From: an uncultured Eubacteriales bacterium | GTDB lineage: Bacteria; Bacillota; Clostridia; Lachnospirales; Lachnospiraceae | Assembly (NCBI GenBank): GCA_949292795.1 | Contig: CASFBR010000085.1 | Span: 1-64,000 of the forward strand | Length of the DNA: 64,000 nucleotides | Direction: 5' to 3' | Shown here: positions 1 through 8,666 of the stretch, piece after piece | Layout: every line of letters begins with the position of its first letter | Position numbering within the stretch: the first letter of the stretch is position 1 | The notes under the pieces: model-generated | The model's database searches: none | What the model was told of the DNA's origin: nothing | What the model saw: the letters and a program-made list of their open reading frames with translations, nothing else | Program-made: the position numbers and the translations under genes

Positions 1-2
1 AT

Positions 3-428
3 CGAAATACTTTAGCCCAGGGGCTTGGTGCCATCGCGCAAAAATATAAGCTTTCCATCCAGACCTGCGGTACACATGGGGATTACAGCCGCTATGGCAT
101 CGCACCATCCGGCTGTGTCACACTGGATATTTTAGGCCGGGCCAATAATCTTACATTTAAGCAGCTCCGGCACAAAGGGATGCGAAAAGGCTGTCACTGT
201 ATCGAAAGCCGCGATATTGGCGCCTATGATACATGTCCAAACGGGTGCAGATATTGTTATGCCAATCAAAGCCCCGGAAAAGCCCTTGAAAACTATAAAC
301 GCCATGACCCTGCTTCTCCCCTGCTTCTTGGCCATGTGCATCCGCAAGACCATATCATCCAGGGTGTGCAAAAGAGCTATCTTGATGCCACAACAATAAA
401 AGGACAGCAGACCCTTCCATTTCTATAA
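3..428 (+). CDS. DUF1848 family protein, 3' part only
   Basis: The reading frame is open from the left edge, so only the C-terminal 141 residues are present and the start lies outside the window. The tail carries a CPNGCRYCYAN motif (CxxxCxxC), followed by a stretch with GHVHPQDHI. This Cys-rich end is typical of DUF1848 proteins, which resemble radical-SAM proteins in cysteine spacing but have no established reaction. The only other cysteines visible, in SIQTCGT and SGCVTL, lie upstream of it. The gene ends 66 bases before the convergent kinase-like gene. The family call is from recall of the motif; the function is unknown. Confidence 0.75.
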   Translation, partial: RNTLAQGLGAIAQKYKLSIQTCGTHGDYSRYGIAPSGCVTLDILGRANNLTFKQLRHKGMRKGCHCIESRDIGAYDTCPNGCRYCYANQSPGKALENYKRHDPASPLLLGHVHPQDHIIQGVQKSYLDATTIKGQQTLPFL

Positions 429-494
429 GGAAGGGGTCTGCCATCCTTCTTCTGCATTCCGGCTGCCATCCTAAAAATCCATGTGCCGGTCAGC

Positions 495-1115
495 TTATCT
501 ATTCAAATCGCGCCCGGTTAAAAACAGGCCCTTTAATACATCCACACAGCCCTCGATTCCAAGGCGTGAGGAGTCCAGAACAATATCATAATTTTTCATA
601 TCGTTCCAGCGCTTTGCCGTATTGGCATAAAAATATTTGGAACGCTTATTATCATAGCGTTTGCGGACACTCTCAACATTTTTTTCGTCAATGCCGTAGT
701 CCGCCATGATTCGCTTTTTCTTTTCATCACTCCCGCCACGGATAAACACTTTCACAACGCCCCGGTAATTGTGAAGAGCGCCCGCCGCACAGTGTCCCAG
801 AAAAATGGCCGGCCCGCCTGCGGCCAGACGGCGTATTTCCTGCTGCTCATCAGCAAAAACGTGGCCTTCCTTTGTGAGCATATCAGAATCCCCGGCGCCT
901 GCCTGGCTCATCATAAAAATGGTGTACAGAAAGCTTCCCGTAGCCGTCTCTTCATATTTTTGAATCCGGTCTACGGAGACATCATTCTTTTTGGAAACCG
1001 CCTCAAGAATTTCGGGGCCATAGCATGGGATTTTGCATACCTCGGCCAGACGGCGGGCAATTTTTGTGCCGCCGCTGCCATATTCCCGTTCAATAGCTAA
1101 ATAGCTGCATTTCAT
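495..1115 (-). CDS. cytidylate kinase-like family protein
   Basis: This 206-residue soluble protein belongs to the cytidylate kinase-like P-loop family (AAA_26), common in Clostridia. The N-terminus reads LAIEREYGSGGTKIARRLAE, matching the family's modified nucleotide-binding loop; true CMP kinase has a different loop and is longer. The middle contains FLGHCAAGALHNYRGVVKVFIRG followed by the typical RxRYD-type segment (VRKRYDNKRSKYFYAN). The start is supported by an AAGGAGAG site upstream. It follows the ABC exporter genes on the same strand after a 93-base gap. The natural substrate of this group is not known, so I give no gene symbol. Confidence 0.8.
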   Translation of the reverse strand: MKCSYLAIEREYGSGGTKIARRLAEVCKIPCYGPEILEAVSKKNDVSVDRIQKYEETATGSFLYTIFMMSQAGAGDSDMLTKEGHVFADEQQEIRRLAAGGPAIFLGHCAAGALHNYRGVVKVFIRGGSDEKKKRIMADYGIDEKNVESVRKRYDNKRSKYFYANTAKRWNDMKNYDIVLDSSRLGIEGCVDVLKGLFLTGRDLNR

Positions 1116-1153
1116 TCAAATCTCTCCTTCCCAAAGCGTCGGAGCGAACATCT

Positions 1154-1171
1154 GCCGCTTATGCAAGCGGC
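1154..1171. repeat. small perfect hairpin between exporter and kinase-like gene
   Basis: GCCGCTT-ATGC-AAGCGGC forms a 7-bp stem with a tetraloop in the gap between two minus-strand genes. No T-run follows, so it is not a clear terminator. It loosely resembles the inner hairpin of the 63-bp element at 25371 and 41783, but the similarity is too weak to call it a copy. Confidence 0.35.
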
Positions 1172-1208
1172 CCGCCTGGCGCGAAAGTTCCTCAAAGGGA
1201 ACGCTTCA

Positions 1209-3035
1209 TTAAGACGCCTGGTCAAACTGACTGTTATACAAATCCGCATAGAAGCCGCCCTGATCTAAAAGCTGCTGGTGCGTGCCGCTTTCAATGACAT
1301 CGCCGTCTTTAAGTACAAGAATCAGGTCTGCGTTTTTGATCGTTGACAGCCGGTGGGCGATCACAAAGGACGTACGGTTTTTCATCAGTGCATCCATGGC
1401 ATTTTGGATGACAAGCTCTGTCCGGGTATCCACAGAGCTTGTCGCCTCATCGAGGATCAGCATCGGTTTATCTGCGATCATCGCTCTGGCAATAGTCAGC
1501 TGCTGCTTCTGCCCCTGTGACAGATTCAGCTGATCATTTAAAACAGTATCATATCCGTGAGGTAATGTGCGGATAAAATGATCCAGGCCCACAGCCTTAC
1601 ATGCTGCTTTCATTTTATCATCATCCGCATCCTTTGTACAGTAGATCAGATTTTCACGGACAGTGTCCTCAAACAGCCATGTATCCTGCAAAACCATACA
1701 GAACTGGGCGTGCACATCCTCGCGTTTTAGGCGTCTGGTCGAAATACCGTCAATGCGGATGTCTCCGCCCTGTATCTCGTAAAAACGCATTAAAAGATTT
1801 ACAAGTGTCGTCTTTCCGGCGCCGGTCGGCCCAACAATGGCAATCTTTTGCCCGGGCTCTGCCTTGGCGGAAAAATCATGGATAATGATCTTATCCGGGT
1901 CATAGCCGAATTTCACATGGTCAAATTCCACATGGCCAGTACATTTTTCAAGATGTCCGGTTTTGCCGCTTTCATCTTCCATTTCCTGTGCTTCAAGAAA
2001 TTCAAAAACACGCTCGCCTGCGGCGGCACCGGACTGAAGTGACTGGATTGCCTGGGCGATCTGGGAAAGCGGCTGCGTGAAAAAGCGCACATACATCATA
2101 AACGCTACGATCACCTCAAAGCCGATCGTGCCATTCATCGTCAGCACAGCGCCCATAACACAGACGGATACATAGCCGAGATTACCGATAAAGATCATCA
2201 GCGGCTGCATCAGACCGGCCAGACACTGCGCACGGAATGCACTCTGACGCAGATTTCCGTTCATCTCATCAAACGTATGCTTTGCATTTTCTTCGTCATT
2301 ATAAGCCTTGACAACCGTATGGCCGGAATAAATTTCCTCAATATGTCCGTTTAATTCACCTAAATGTCTCTGCTGGCGGGCAAAGTATTTCTGAGAATGG
2401 CCGGTGATCAGACGCATCAGAGCAAAGCCGATAAAGATTGCAACGATTGCCGTCAGAGCCATGATCACATTTGTGATAAGCATCATCAGCAGCGAACCGA
2501 TAAACAGTGTGATTGCCGATACAAGCATACCAACGCTCTGGTTTAACGACATGGAGATCATATCCACATCATTGGTCACACGGGAGAGAATATCACCGTG
2601 GGAGGTTTTGCTGTAAAAGCCCATAGGCAGGCGGTTGATCTTTTTTGTAATATCACTGCGCATCTGCTGAGATACGAGCTGTGAGATCGTTGTCATAATA
2701 AAATGCTGTGTAAACGACAGGACGATACTGCACAGATAAAAAGCAACAAGCGTCAGACCGATCCGCCCCACGGCCTCAAGATCGACACTGCCCATAAGAC
2801 CTGCGGTGATCACCTCCGTCATATCCGACAGCTTATCCGGTCCGATCAGTGTAAAGATCGTACCGCCCGCTGCACATAGCACAGCAATGATCACCGGGAT
2901 CATATAGCGTTTACAATAGCTGATCAGCTTTTTCCATGTACCTGTAAAATCCCTGGCTTTTTCTCCGGGTCTGTGATTCATGCCGGGACCATGGCCGCCG
3001 CGGCCCCGGGCGGATGTATATTTATGATTTTCCAT
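1209..3035 (-). CDS. ABC exporter subunit, catalytic-site half (ABC-ATPase fused to membrane domain)
   Basis: This 608-residue half-transporter has an N-terminal six-helix exporter domain (about residues 40-330) and a C-terminal ATPase domain. The ATPase has Walker A GPTGAGKTT, Walker B LILDEATSS with the catalytic Glu, and H-loop IAHRLST. Its signature motif is LSQGQKQQ rather than LSGGQ. The partner gene just upstream has the opposite pattern (good signature, degenerate catalytic residues). That is the hallmark of heterodimeric exporters of the BmrCD/TM287-288 type. I place the start at the ATG that overlaps the partner's TAA by one base, with GGAGG nine bases upstream; longer versions lack a ribosome site. 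The substrate is unknown; multidrug or peptide export is likely. Confidence 0.88.
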   Translation of the reverse strand: MENHKYTSARGRGGHGPGMNHRPGEKARDFTGTWKKLISYCKRYMIPVIIAVLCAAGGTIFTLIGPDKLSDMTEVITAGLMGSVDLEAVGRIGLTLVAFYLCSIVLSFTQHFIMTTISQLVSQQMRSDITKKINRLPMGFYSKTSHGDILSRVTNDVDMISMSLNQSVGMLVSAITLFIGSLLMMLITNVIMALTAIVAIFIGFALMRLITGHSQKYFARQQRHLGELNGHIEEIYSGHTVVKAYNDEENAKHTFDEMNGNLRQSAFRAQCLAGLMQPLMIFIGNLGYVSVCVMGAVLTMNGTIGFEVIVAFMMYVRFFTQPLSQIAQAIQSLQSGAAAGERVFEFLEAQEMEDESGKTGHLEKCTGHVEFDHVKFGYDPDKIIIHDFSAKAEPGQKIAIVGPTGAGKTTLVNLLMRFYEIQGGDIRIDGISTRRLKREDVHAQFCMVLQDTWLFEDTVRENLIYCTKDADDDKMKAACKAVGLDHFIRTLPHGYDTVLNDQLNLSQGQKQQLTIARAMIADKPMLILDEATSSVDTRTELVIQNAMDALMKNRTSFVIAHRLSTIKNADLILVLKDGDVIESGTHQQLLDQGGFYADLYNSQFDQAS

Positions 3036-4792
3036 TATGCCAGTTCCTCCTTTGAAAGCTGCGAAAGTGCAATCTGCTGATAAACCTCGCAATTTTTCAT
3101 CAGCTCGTCATGGGTACCCATACCGGCAATTTTACCATCCGATAATACGATGATCCGGTCGGCATCCCTGATCGTACCGATACGCTGAGCAACAATAATC
3201 CGGGTGGCATCCCCGCAGTCTTTTTTCAGAGCCTCCCTAAGCACACGGTCTGTCTTATAGTCCAGTGCTGAGAAGGAGTCATCAAAGATAAAAATTTCCG
3301 GCCGCCGGCATACCGCACGGGCAATGGACAGACGCTGCTTTTGTCCGCCGGAAAGGTTGGAACCGCCCTGGGCAATATAGCCGTCATAGGTCTGATCCAT
3401 TTTTTCTACAAACTCATTGGCCTGAGCTGTGTAAACGGCATTGACAATATCCTCATCCGGGAAATCCTCACGGCCGTTGTCTCCAAAAGCGACATTGCTG
3501 CGCACAGTTCCTGAAAACAGCGTTGCTTTCTGTGATACATAACCGATCTTATTGCGCAACTCCTTCTGATCATATTCCCGCACATCAACGCCGTCCACAA
3601 GCACCTGCCCCTGGGTGGCATCATAAAAACGCGGGATCAGATTGATCACTGTACTCTTGCCGCAGCCGGTGGCACCAATTAAAGCCACTGTTTCGCCTTT
3701 GTGCGCGGAAAATGAAATATGCTCAAGCATGTCGCCGTCCGCATCCGGGTATCTAAAAGAGACATCGCGAAACTCCACCTCTCCTTTAAGGCCGGAGGCC
3801 GCAGCCGGATTTTTCGGGTCTTTAATACTTGGACGGGTATCAATCACTTCATTGATACGCTTTGCAGCCACTGATGCTCTTGGAAAAATCACAAGAATAA
3901 TGACAAGCATCATAAAGGACATCACGACCTGCATAGCATACTGGGAAAAGACGATCATATCTGAAAAGACAGTCAGCTTTCCGGCGCCCTGAGCGCTGTC
4001 TACAAGGTAAGCGCCAATCCAGTAGACAGCCAGAGACAGACCGTTCATGACAAGCTGGATGCCCGGCATCATAAAGGCCATTGTCCGGTTGGCAAACAGC
4101 TGGGTTGATGTCAGACGGTGATTGGCAGCTTCAAATTTCTTTTCCTGATAATCCTGCGCATTATATGCGCGGATGACATTCAGACCGGTAAGGTTTTCGC
4201 GGGTAACACGGTTAATATCATCGGTGAGCTTTTGCAGCAGGCGGAATTTTGGCATTGCCACAATCACACAGATACCTACAATCAGCAGCAAAACGACCAC
4301 GGCAACGCCGGTGCTAAAGGTCCACTGCCAGCTTTTTCCGGCAATTTTGGCAATCGCCCACACTGCCGTAATCGGCGCCTTTAAAAGCACCTGAAGTCCC
4401 ATGACGATCAGCATCTGTACCTGCATCACGTCGTTTGTGGAACGGGTGATCAGACTGGCTGTGGAAAACTTTCCAATTTCAGCCATCGTAAAGGACTGTA
4501 CCTGGTTGAACAAATCCGCCCTGAGATTGGCGGAAAAATTTGCGGCGATCCTTGCGGCACATACGACCGTACAGGCCGAGGCGGCAAAGCTGCCAAGAGC
4601 GCAGGCCAGCATTTTTGCCCCGGCGATCAGAATATCGCTCATAGCGCTGCCCTGAGTCTGAACCAATGTTGTAATTTCCGACATGTAGTCGGGGATCGTC
4701 AGGTCCATCCATACCTGCATCACAATAAACACCAGTGCAGCTAAAGAAACAGACCATTCGACCTTTGTAAACTTTTTCAAAAGCTTTAGCAT
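3035..4792 (-). CDS. ABC exporter subunit, degenerate-site half
   Basis: This 585-residue half-transporter pairs with the following gene. The membrane domain spans about residues 12-315. The ATPase domain has Walker A GATGCGKST and a canonical signature LSGGQKQR. The catalytic Glu after Walker B is Asp (IFDDSFSALD), and the H-loop His is replaced (IVAQRIGTI). So one of the two composite ATP sites of the dimer should hydrolyse slowly or not at all, as known for this exporter class. A GGAAAGGAGC site precedes the ATG. The gene is divergent from a two-component system across a structured tandem repeat, which suggests that system controls the exporter (inference). Confidence 0.88.
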   Translation of the reverse strand: MLKLLKKFTKVEWSVSLAALVFIVMQVWMDLTIPDYMSEITTLVQTQGSAMSDILIAGAKMLACALGSFAASACTVVCAARIAANFSANLRADLFNQVQSFTMAEIGKFSTASLITRSTNDVMQVQMLIVMGLQVLLKAPITAVWAIAKIAGKSWQWTFSTGVAVVVLLLIVGICVIVAMPKFRLLQKLTDDINRVTRENLTGLNVIRAYNAQDYQEKKFEAANHRLTSTQLFANRTMAFMMPGIQLVMNGLSLAVYWIGAYLVDSAQGAGKLTVFSDMIVFSQYAMQVVMSFMMLVIILVIFPRASVAAKRINEVIDTRPSIKDPKNPAAASGLKGEVEFRDVSFRYPDADGDMLEHISFSAHKGETVALIGATGCGKSTVINLIPRFYDATQGQVLVDGVDVREYDQKELRNKIGYVSQKATLFSGTVRSNVAFGDNGREDFPDEDIVNAVYTAQANEFVEKMDQTYDGYIAQGGSNLSGGQKQRLSIARAVCRRPEIFIFDDSFSALDYKTDRVLREALKKDCGDATRIIVAQRIGTIRDADRIIVLSDGKIAGMGTHDELMKNCEVYQQIALSQLSKEELA

Positions 4793-4813
4793 AAAACTGC
4801 TCCTTTCCTTGAC

Positions 4814-5034
4814 GGGATTTCCTTATTTTTTGCCATGCAAGGCATGGCATAATGGTATCCCTTGCGGATTTCCTTGTTTTTGCCGTGCTTTGCCGGCATA
4901 ATGGTATCCCCTTGTGGGATTTCCTTGTTTTTGCCGTGCTTTGCCGGCATAATGGTATCCCTTGCGGATTTCCCTGCTTTTGCCATGCAAGACATGGCAT
5001 AATGGTATCCCCTTGTGGGGATTTCCTTGCTTTT
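4814..5034. repeat. four-unit tandem repeat of 50-52 bp with two covarying hairpins per unit
   Basis: Units start near 4814, 4866, 4916 and 4966, with a partial fifth at about 5018. Each unit is a GGATTTCC block, a T-run, a first inverted repeat, then AATGGTATCC and a second inverted repeat. The first hairpin is TGCCATGC/GCATGGCA in units 1 and 4 and TGCCG/CGGCA in units 2 and 3, so its differences compensate each other. The second hairpin grows as ATCC/GGAT, ATCCC/GGGAT and ATCCCC/GGGGAT. It fills most of the 308-base gap between the divergent exporter and two-component genes. No promoter was confidently located in it. Confidence 0.85.
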
Positions 5035-5100
5035 TTTTATATTTTATTTTACTATAAAGCAGAAAAATAAACTGAAAATAAACAACGGAGGTGGAGAGCG

Positions 5101-5772
5101 ATGTTTCACATTTTAGTCACAGATGATGATACAAATACGCGCAGATATTTACAGGCGGTTCTTGAGGATGCCGGTTATACTGTCTCACTCGCCCGAAATG
5201 GCATTGACGCATTAAATATCATGAAGCAAAGACATATCGATCTGATCGTTCTTGACGTGATGATGCCGGAAATGGATGGTTATGAACTGACCCGGGAGCT
5301 TCGGGAAGCCGCAGATACCGTTCCGATCCTCATGATTTCTGCCAAACAGCTTCCGGCAGATAAAAAGAAAGGCTTTCTTGTAGGTACGGATGATTATATG
5401 ACAAAGCCGGTGGATGAAGAGGAAATGCTTCTGCGCATCCGGGCGCTGCTGCGGCGCGCCAAGATCGTCAGTGAAAAAAAGATCGTGATCGGCGAGGTCA
5501 CCCTGGATTATGACGCCATGACGGTCACCGGACACGGACAGATGCTGGAGCTTCCCCAGAAGGAATTTCTCCTGCTATATAAGCTGCTGTCTTATCCCGG
5601 ACAGATTTTTACCCGTATTCAGCTGATGGATGAAATATGGGGTGTTGACAGCGATACCGGCTGGGAAACCGTTACCGTCCATGTCGGACGGCTGAGGAAG
5701 CGTTTTGAAGGATGGCCGGAATTTGAAATCCAGTCCGTGCGCGGACTTGGTTACAGGGCGGTGAAAAAATGA
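5101..5772 (+). CDS. OmpR-family response regulator
   Basis: This 223-residue cytoplasmic regulator has a receiver domain (residues 1-120) with the acidic pocket Asp8-Asp9-Asp10, phosphoacceptor Asp52 in VLDVMMPEMDG, and a conserved Lys in TKPVDEEE. A winged-helix DNA-binding domain follows (about residues 130-222), ending in VRGLGYRA. A GGAGGTGGAG site precedes the ATG. Its stop overlaps the start of the histidine kinase gene (ATGA), so the pair is translationally coupled. The divergent ABC exporter is the obvious candidate target, but no operator has been defined. Confidence 0.93.
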   Translation: MFHILVTDDDTNTRRYLQAVLEDAGYTVSLARNGIDALNIMKQRHIDLIVLDVMMPEMDGYELTRELREAADTVPILMISAKQLPADKKKGFLVGTDDYMTKPVDEEEMLLRIRALLRRAKIVSEKKIVIGEVTLDYDAMTVTGHGQMLELPQKEFLLLYKLLSYPGQIFTRIQLMDEIWGVDSDTGWETVTVHVGRLRKRFEGWPEFEIQSVRGLGYRAVKK

Positions 5773-6839
5773 CACATACGAAAAAGGAACGCCATTCTGT
5801 GAAAAAAAGACCGCCTCTTGTATTCATCGTCACGGTCATTGCTTTTTTTGTGATGGTCGCCACAATGCTCCTCGCGGTCGCCTTTGTATACCTGATCGGC
5901 CGTCTTCCGTTTTTCCACTTTGCACCCACGGAAAAGACTGGCCTGATCTTTATCCTTGTAGAATTTGCAGCGGCCAGTATTCTCTTGGGCACGGTCATTT
6001 CCTTTGTCATCTTCAAGGTTTCCCTTAAGCCGTTAAGCCGGATGATCCAGGCTTTAAACCGTCTGGCCGGGGGCGATTACCGGACACGGTTATATTTTGG
6101 AGAACGCAAAGCCGGAAAAGCTCTGGCGGACAGCTTTAATACGCTGGCAGAGGAGCTGGAAAACACAGAAATGCTCCGCTCAGATTTTATAAATAATTTT
6201 TCCCATGAATTTAAAACGCCGATCGTATCAATTTACGGCTTTGCCCGGCTGCTGCTAAAGGGCAATCTTCCGGAGGAACAGACAAAGGAATATTTAACGA
6301 TCATTGAACAGGAATCCGGAAGGCTGTCCGCTATGGCTACCAATGTGCTCAATCTGACCAAGGTGGAAAATCAAAATATCCTTACAAACGTCACCCGCTT
6401 TAACCTTTCTGAGCAGCTCCGCCGATGCGTACTGCTGCTCGAAAAAAAATGGGCTGCAAAAAACATACAGCCCTCCTGCGGATTCAGCGAACATATGGTC
6501 TGCGCAAACGAAGAGCTTTTGCGCCAGGTCTGGATCAATCTTTTAGATAATGCCATTAAATTTGCCCCGGAAAACGGCCAGATCAACGTCCGCATCTATG
6601 AGCGGCCGGAAACGATACGGGTTTCCATCGCCAACAACGGCCCCAAAATCGGGGAACGGGATCAGCCCCGGATTTTTAACAAGTTTTATCAGGGCGACAC
6701 ATCCCACGCCTCGGCAGGCACAGGCATCGGGCTGTCTGTTGTCAAAAAGATCACCGAGCTTCATCAGGGCCGTGTCTGGGCAGACAGCACCGAACAGGAA
6801 ACTGTTTTTTGGGTAGAGCTTCCAGTCCGGCTGCCATAG
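5769..6839 (+). CDS. sensor histidine kinase
   Basis: This 356-residue membrane kinase is the partner of the preceding response regulator. Two membrane helices (about residues 18-45 and 58-82) flank only a short loop, so there is no large extracellular sensor domain. A HAMP segment follows (SLKPLSRMIQALNRLAGGDY), then the H-box FSHEFKTPIVSIYG, the N-box NLLDNAIKFAPENG and the G-box GTGIGLSVVK. The short loop is typical of kinases that sense within the membrane or through an ABC transporter; here that is inference from the neighbouring exporter. Confidence 0.92.
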   Translation: MTHTKKERHSVKKRPPLVFIVTVIAFFVMVATMLLAVAFVYLIGRLPFFHFAPTEKTGLIFILVEFAAASILLGTVISFVIFKVSLKPLSRMIQALNRLAGGDYRTRLYFGERKAGKALADSFNTLAEELENTEMLRSDFINNFSHEFKTPIVSIYGFARLLLKGNLPEEQTKEYLTIIEQESGRLSAMATNVLNLTKVENQNILTNVTRFNLSEQLRRCVLLLEKKWAAKNIQPSCGFSEHMVCANEELLRQVWINLLDNAIKFAPENGQINVRIYERPETIRVSIANNGPKIGERDQPRIFNKFYQGDTSHASAGTGIGLSVVKKITELHQGRVWADSTEQETVFWVELPVRLP

Positions 6840-6896
6840 CAGCCGCCGGGCCGGATATACCGCAGCCGCCGGAACTAAGTGTACCGCAGCCGCCGG
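6839..6896. repeat. three direct copies of an 11-bp GC-rich motif
   Basis: GCAGCCGCCGG occurs three times at 23-24 base spacing in the short gap between the kinase gene and the convergent GGDEF gene; the first copy overlaps the kinase stop codon. The last two copies also share TACC before and AAC after the motif. There is no clear hairpin plus T-run here, so I do not call a terminator. Confidence 0.6.
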
Positions 6897-6907
6897 AACC
6901 GGGTTGA

Positions 6908-8218
6908 CTAACGGAAGCTCCCTTTTCCGCTTTTTTTCACTTCATACAGACGGTCATCCGCCTGCTTAAACAGACTGTCAAAGGTAGAGCTTCCGTCGGT
7001 CACTGCAATTCCGATACTCACAGAAAGCGCCACCTGATCATAAACCGCGCTGCTTTCTTTAAAAAGTGCGCAAATACTGGCTGCCCGGTCTTTTAAAACA
7101 TTTTCCTGACAGCAGCCCGGCATATATAAAAGGAACTCATCGCCGCCGATGCGGGCTGCCACATCGCCCTCCCGGGAACAGCGCTTCATGATCCGGGCCA
7201 GCAATATAAGTACCTGATCTCCTGTCTGGTGGCCATAGGTGTCATTAAGCTGTTTAAAATTGTCTATATCCATCAGCAGCAGCGCGCCGGGCAGCTTCCG
7301 TTCCAGCGTTTCCTCAATACCGGCGATGGCGCCCTTGCGGTTTAAAATACCGGTCAGTGCATCCTCCATCGCTTCCTGCCGGAGCCTTTCCTGAAGGCGT
7401 ATACTCTCGTTGATGTCCAGCATCACGCTGATCATCGCACGCCGTCCGTCCTCTGTGAGAATCTCGTGACCCTTATCATCGACCCACAGCCGCGTTCCAT
7501 CCTTGCGCACAACACGGTACTGGACATCATATTCACCGCAGTCCTTCAGGCTGGTTGTGATCGTCTTTTCAACCCGCTCCCAGTCCTCCGGCGCAATGAT
7601 TTTTTGCATCTGCTCCCCGGTTTCTTCCACCAGCTCCTCGTAGGTGTAGCCAAGATAGCTTAGCATCGTATCATTGATAATATAAAGCGGCAGCCCTGTC
7701 TCCAGATAGGCACCCATAATCCCGCCGGGAAGCATGGACATCATCATTTCGACAAGCTTTTTCCCGGCAGTCATATCCAGCTTTCCGACAGCCTGACGAC
7801 CATACTTGATCGGGAAAAACTCTTCGCCCTCCTGCTGGTCCGACGGCGCAGACATATGAAGATTGATGATCTTCCATACGCCATCGATTTGGGCCGCTGT
7901 CAGTGTCAGCCGCGTCTCAAAAACAATATCTGTGCCGTGAGTATCTGTCATGGACGTTTTGACACCGCAGTACACGCCGGAAAGCGTATCGGTGTATCGA
8001 TGCTCATGATAATTGACAAGTTCATATTTAAAACCGCCGGGAATATTTTCAAATTCACTAAGCATCAGTTGCTTAAGTGCCTCCTTGTCCAGCGCAACCT
8101 CCTGAACGCCTGTCCCAAGACTGATGATTTCATCGGACAATCCCGCCAATGCCTTCTCCAGATTTCTCTGCACAAGGTAAGCATCAAAAAATTGCACGAG
8201 CAAATCCTTCACTGCCAT
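6908..8218 (-). CDS. NTF2-like / PAS / GGDEF diguanylate cyclase
   Basis: This 436-residue protein should make cyclic di-GMP. Residues 1-130 look like an NTF2/SnoaL-type cone domain. Residues about 155-275 are a PAS domain with a PAC-like end (YRVVRKDGTRLWVDDKG). Residues 280-436 are a GGDEF domain with intact ARIGGDEFLLY. An RxxD product-inhibition site (REGD) sits five residues before GGDEF, so feedback inhibition is likely. No membrane segment is seen, so the input is probably cytoplasmic. AGGAGG lies upstream of the ATG. It is a single gene between convergent and divergent neighbours. Confidence 0.9.
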   Translation of the reverse strand: MAVKDLLVQFFDAYLVQRNLEKALAGLSDEIISLGTGVQEVALDKEALKQLMLSEFENIPGGFKYELVNYHEHRYTDTLSGVYCGVKTSMTDTHGTDIVFETRLTLTAAQIDGVWKIINLHMSAPSDQQEGEEFFPIKYGRQAVGKLDMTAGKKLVEMMMSMLPGGIMGAYLETGLPLYIINDTMLSYLGYTYEELVEETGEQMQKIIAPEDWERVEKTITTSLKDCGEYDVQYRVVRKDGTRLWVDDKGHEILTEDGRRAMISVMLDINESIRLQERLRQEAMEDALTGILNRKGAIAGIEETLERKLPGALLLMDIDNFKQLNDTYGHQTGDQVLILLARIMKRCSREGDVAARIGGDEFLLYMPGCCQENVLKDRAASICALFKESSAVYDQVALSVSIGIAVTDGSSTFDSLFKQADDRLYEVKKSGKGSFR

Positions 8219-8429
8219 ACCCCTGACCTCCTGTATTCATTCTGAAAATGAGAGCGCCCCGGCCTGTGCCTGTCATTTTTCAGCCGGTACGGCTCCCTTA
8301 GCCGTTTTTACAGCAAATAGTTATAAAAATTATATCATATTTATAATGAAACAAAAAGAACCTATTCGCCTTTTTTTAAATGCGGATGGCTGAATCGTTA
8401 CCAATTTAATGACTTTTTTATTTTTTTAC

Positions 8430-8457
8430 TTGTTTTTATATGTCATCGTGGTATAAT
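8430..8457 (+). promoter_or_regulatory. promoter of tRNA-Ala
   Basis: A TTGTTT box and a perfect TATAAT box are separated by 16 bases. The -10 box ends nine bases before the first tRNA nucleotide, so the transcript begins with almost no leader. Confidence 0.65.
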
Positions 8458-8466
8458 ATAGGCCAT

Positions 8467-8539
8467 GGGGATATAGCTCAGCTGGGAGAGCGATACGTTC
8501 GCAACGTATAGGTCACGAGTTCGAGTCTCGCTATCTCCA
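8467..8539 (+). tRNA. tRNA-Ala (anticodon CGC)
   Basis: The 73 bases fold as a standard cloverleaf. The acceptor stem is GGGGATA/TATCTCC, the anticodon stem is ATACG/CGTAT around loop TTCGCAA, and the T-loop is TTCGAGT. The anticodon CGC reads the alanine codon GCG. The acceptor has a G-U pair at position 3:70, the classic identity element for alanyl-tRNA synthetase. The 3' CCA is not encoded. A terminator hairpin follows directly. Confidence 0.95.
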
Positions 8540-8540
8540 T

Positions 8541-8602
8541 AAAAAAAGGTAATCAAAGGGATTGATGCGGTAATTTCAATAGCCTTTGGTTACCTTTTTT
8601 TG
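8541..8602. terminator. bidirectional terminator after tRNA-Ala
   Basis: AAAAAAGGTAATCAAAGG pairs with CCTTTGGTTACCTTTTTT with one wobble pair and a loop of about 20 bases. T-runs exist on both strands, so it can end the tRNA transcript and perhaps transcripts from the other side. Confidence 0.8.
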
Positions 8603-8666
8603 TTAAGTGCGATGAGCTTCAGACGGCTTTTGTCTGCACAGGCAGGGATCTGCGCGCGCAGGCTGT

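Noticed and set aside
1116..1208. Third copy of the 63-bp element
   Set aside because: Only the general layout (GTCGGA, a CCG...CGG hairpin and GCGCGAAA) is shared; the bases do not align well enough to call it a copy.
4786..4995. Repetitive protein-coding frame through the tandem array
   Set aside because: The open frame arises from the repeat units, has no ribosome site, and the exporter start with its own site lies at its end.
4814..5034. CRISPR array
   Set aside because: The units are contiguous near-identical repeats with no unique spacers, and no cas genes lie nearby.
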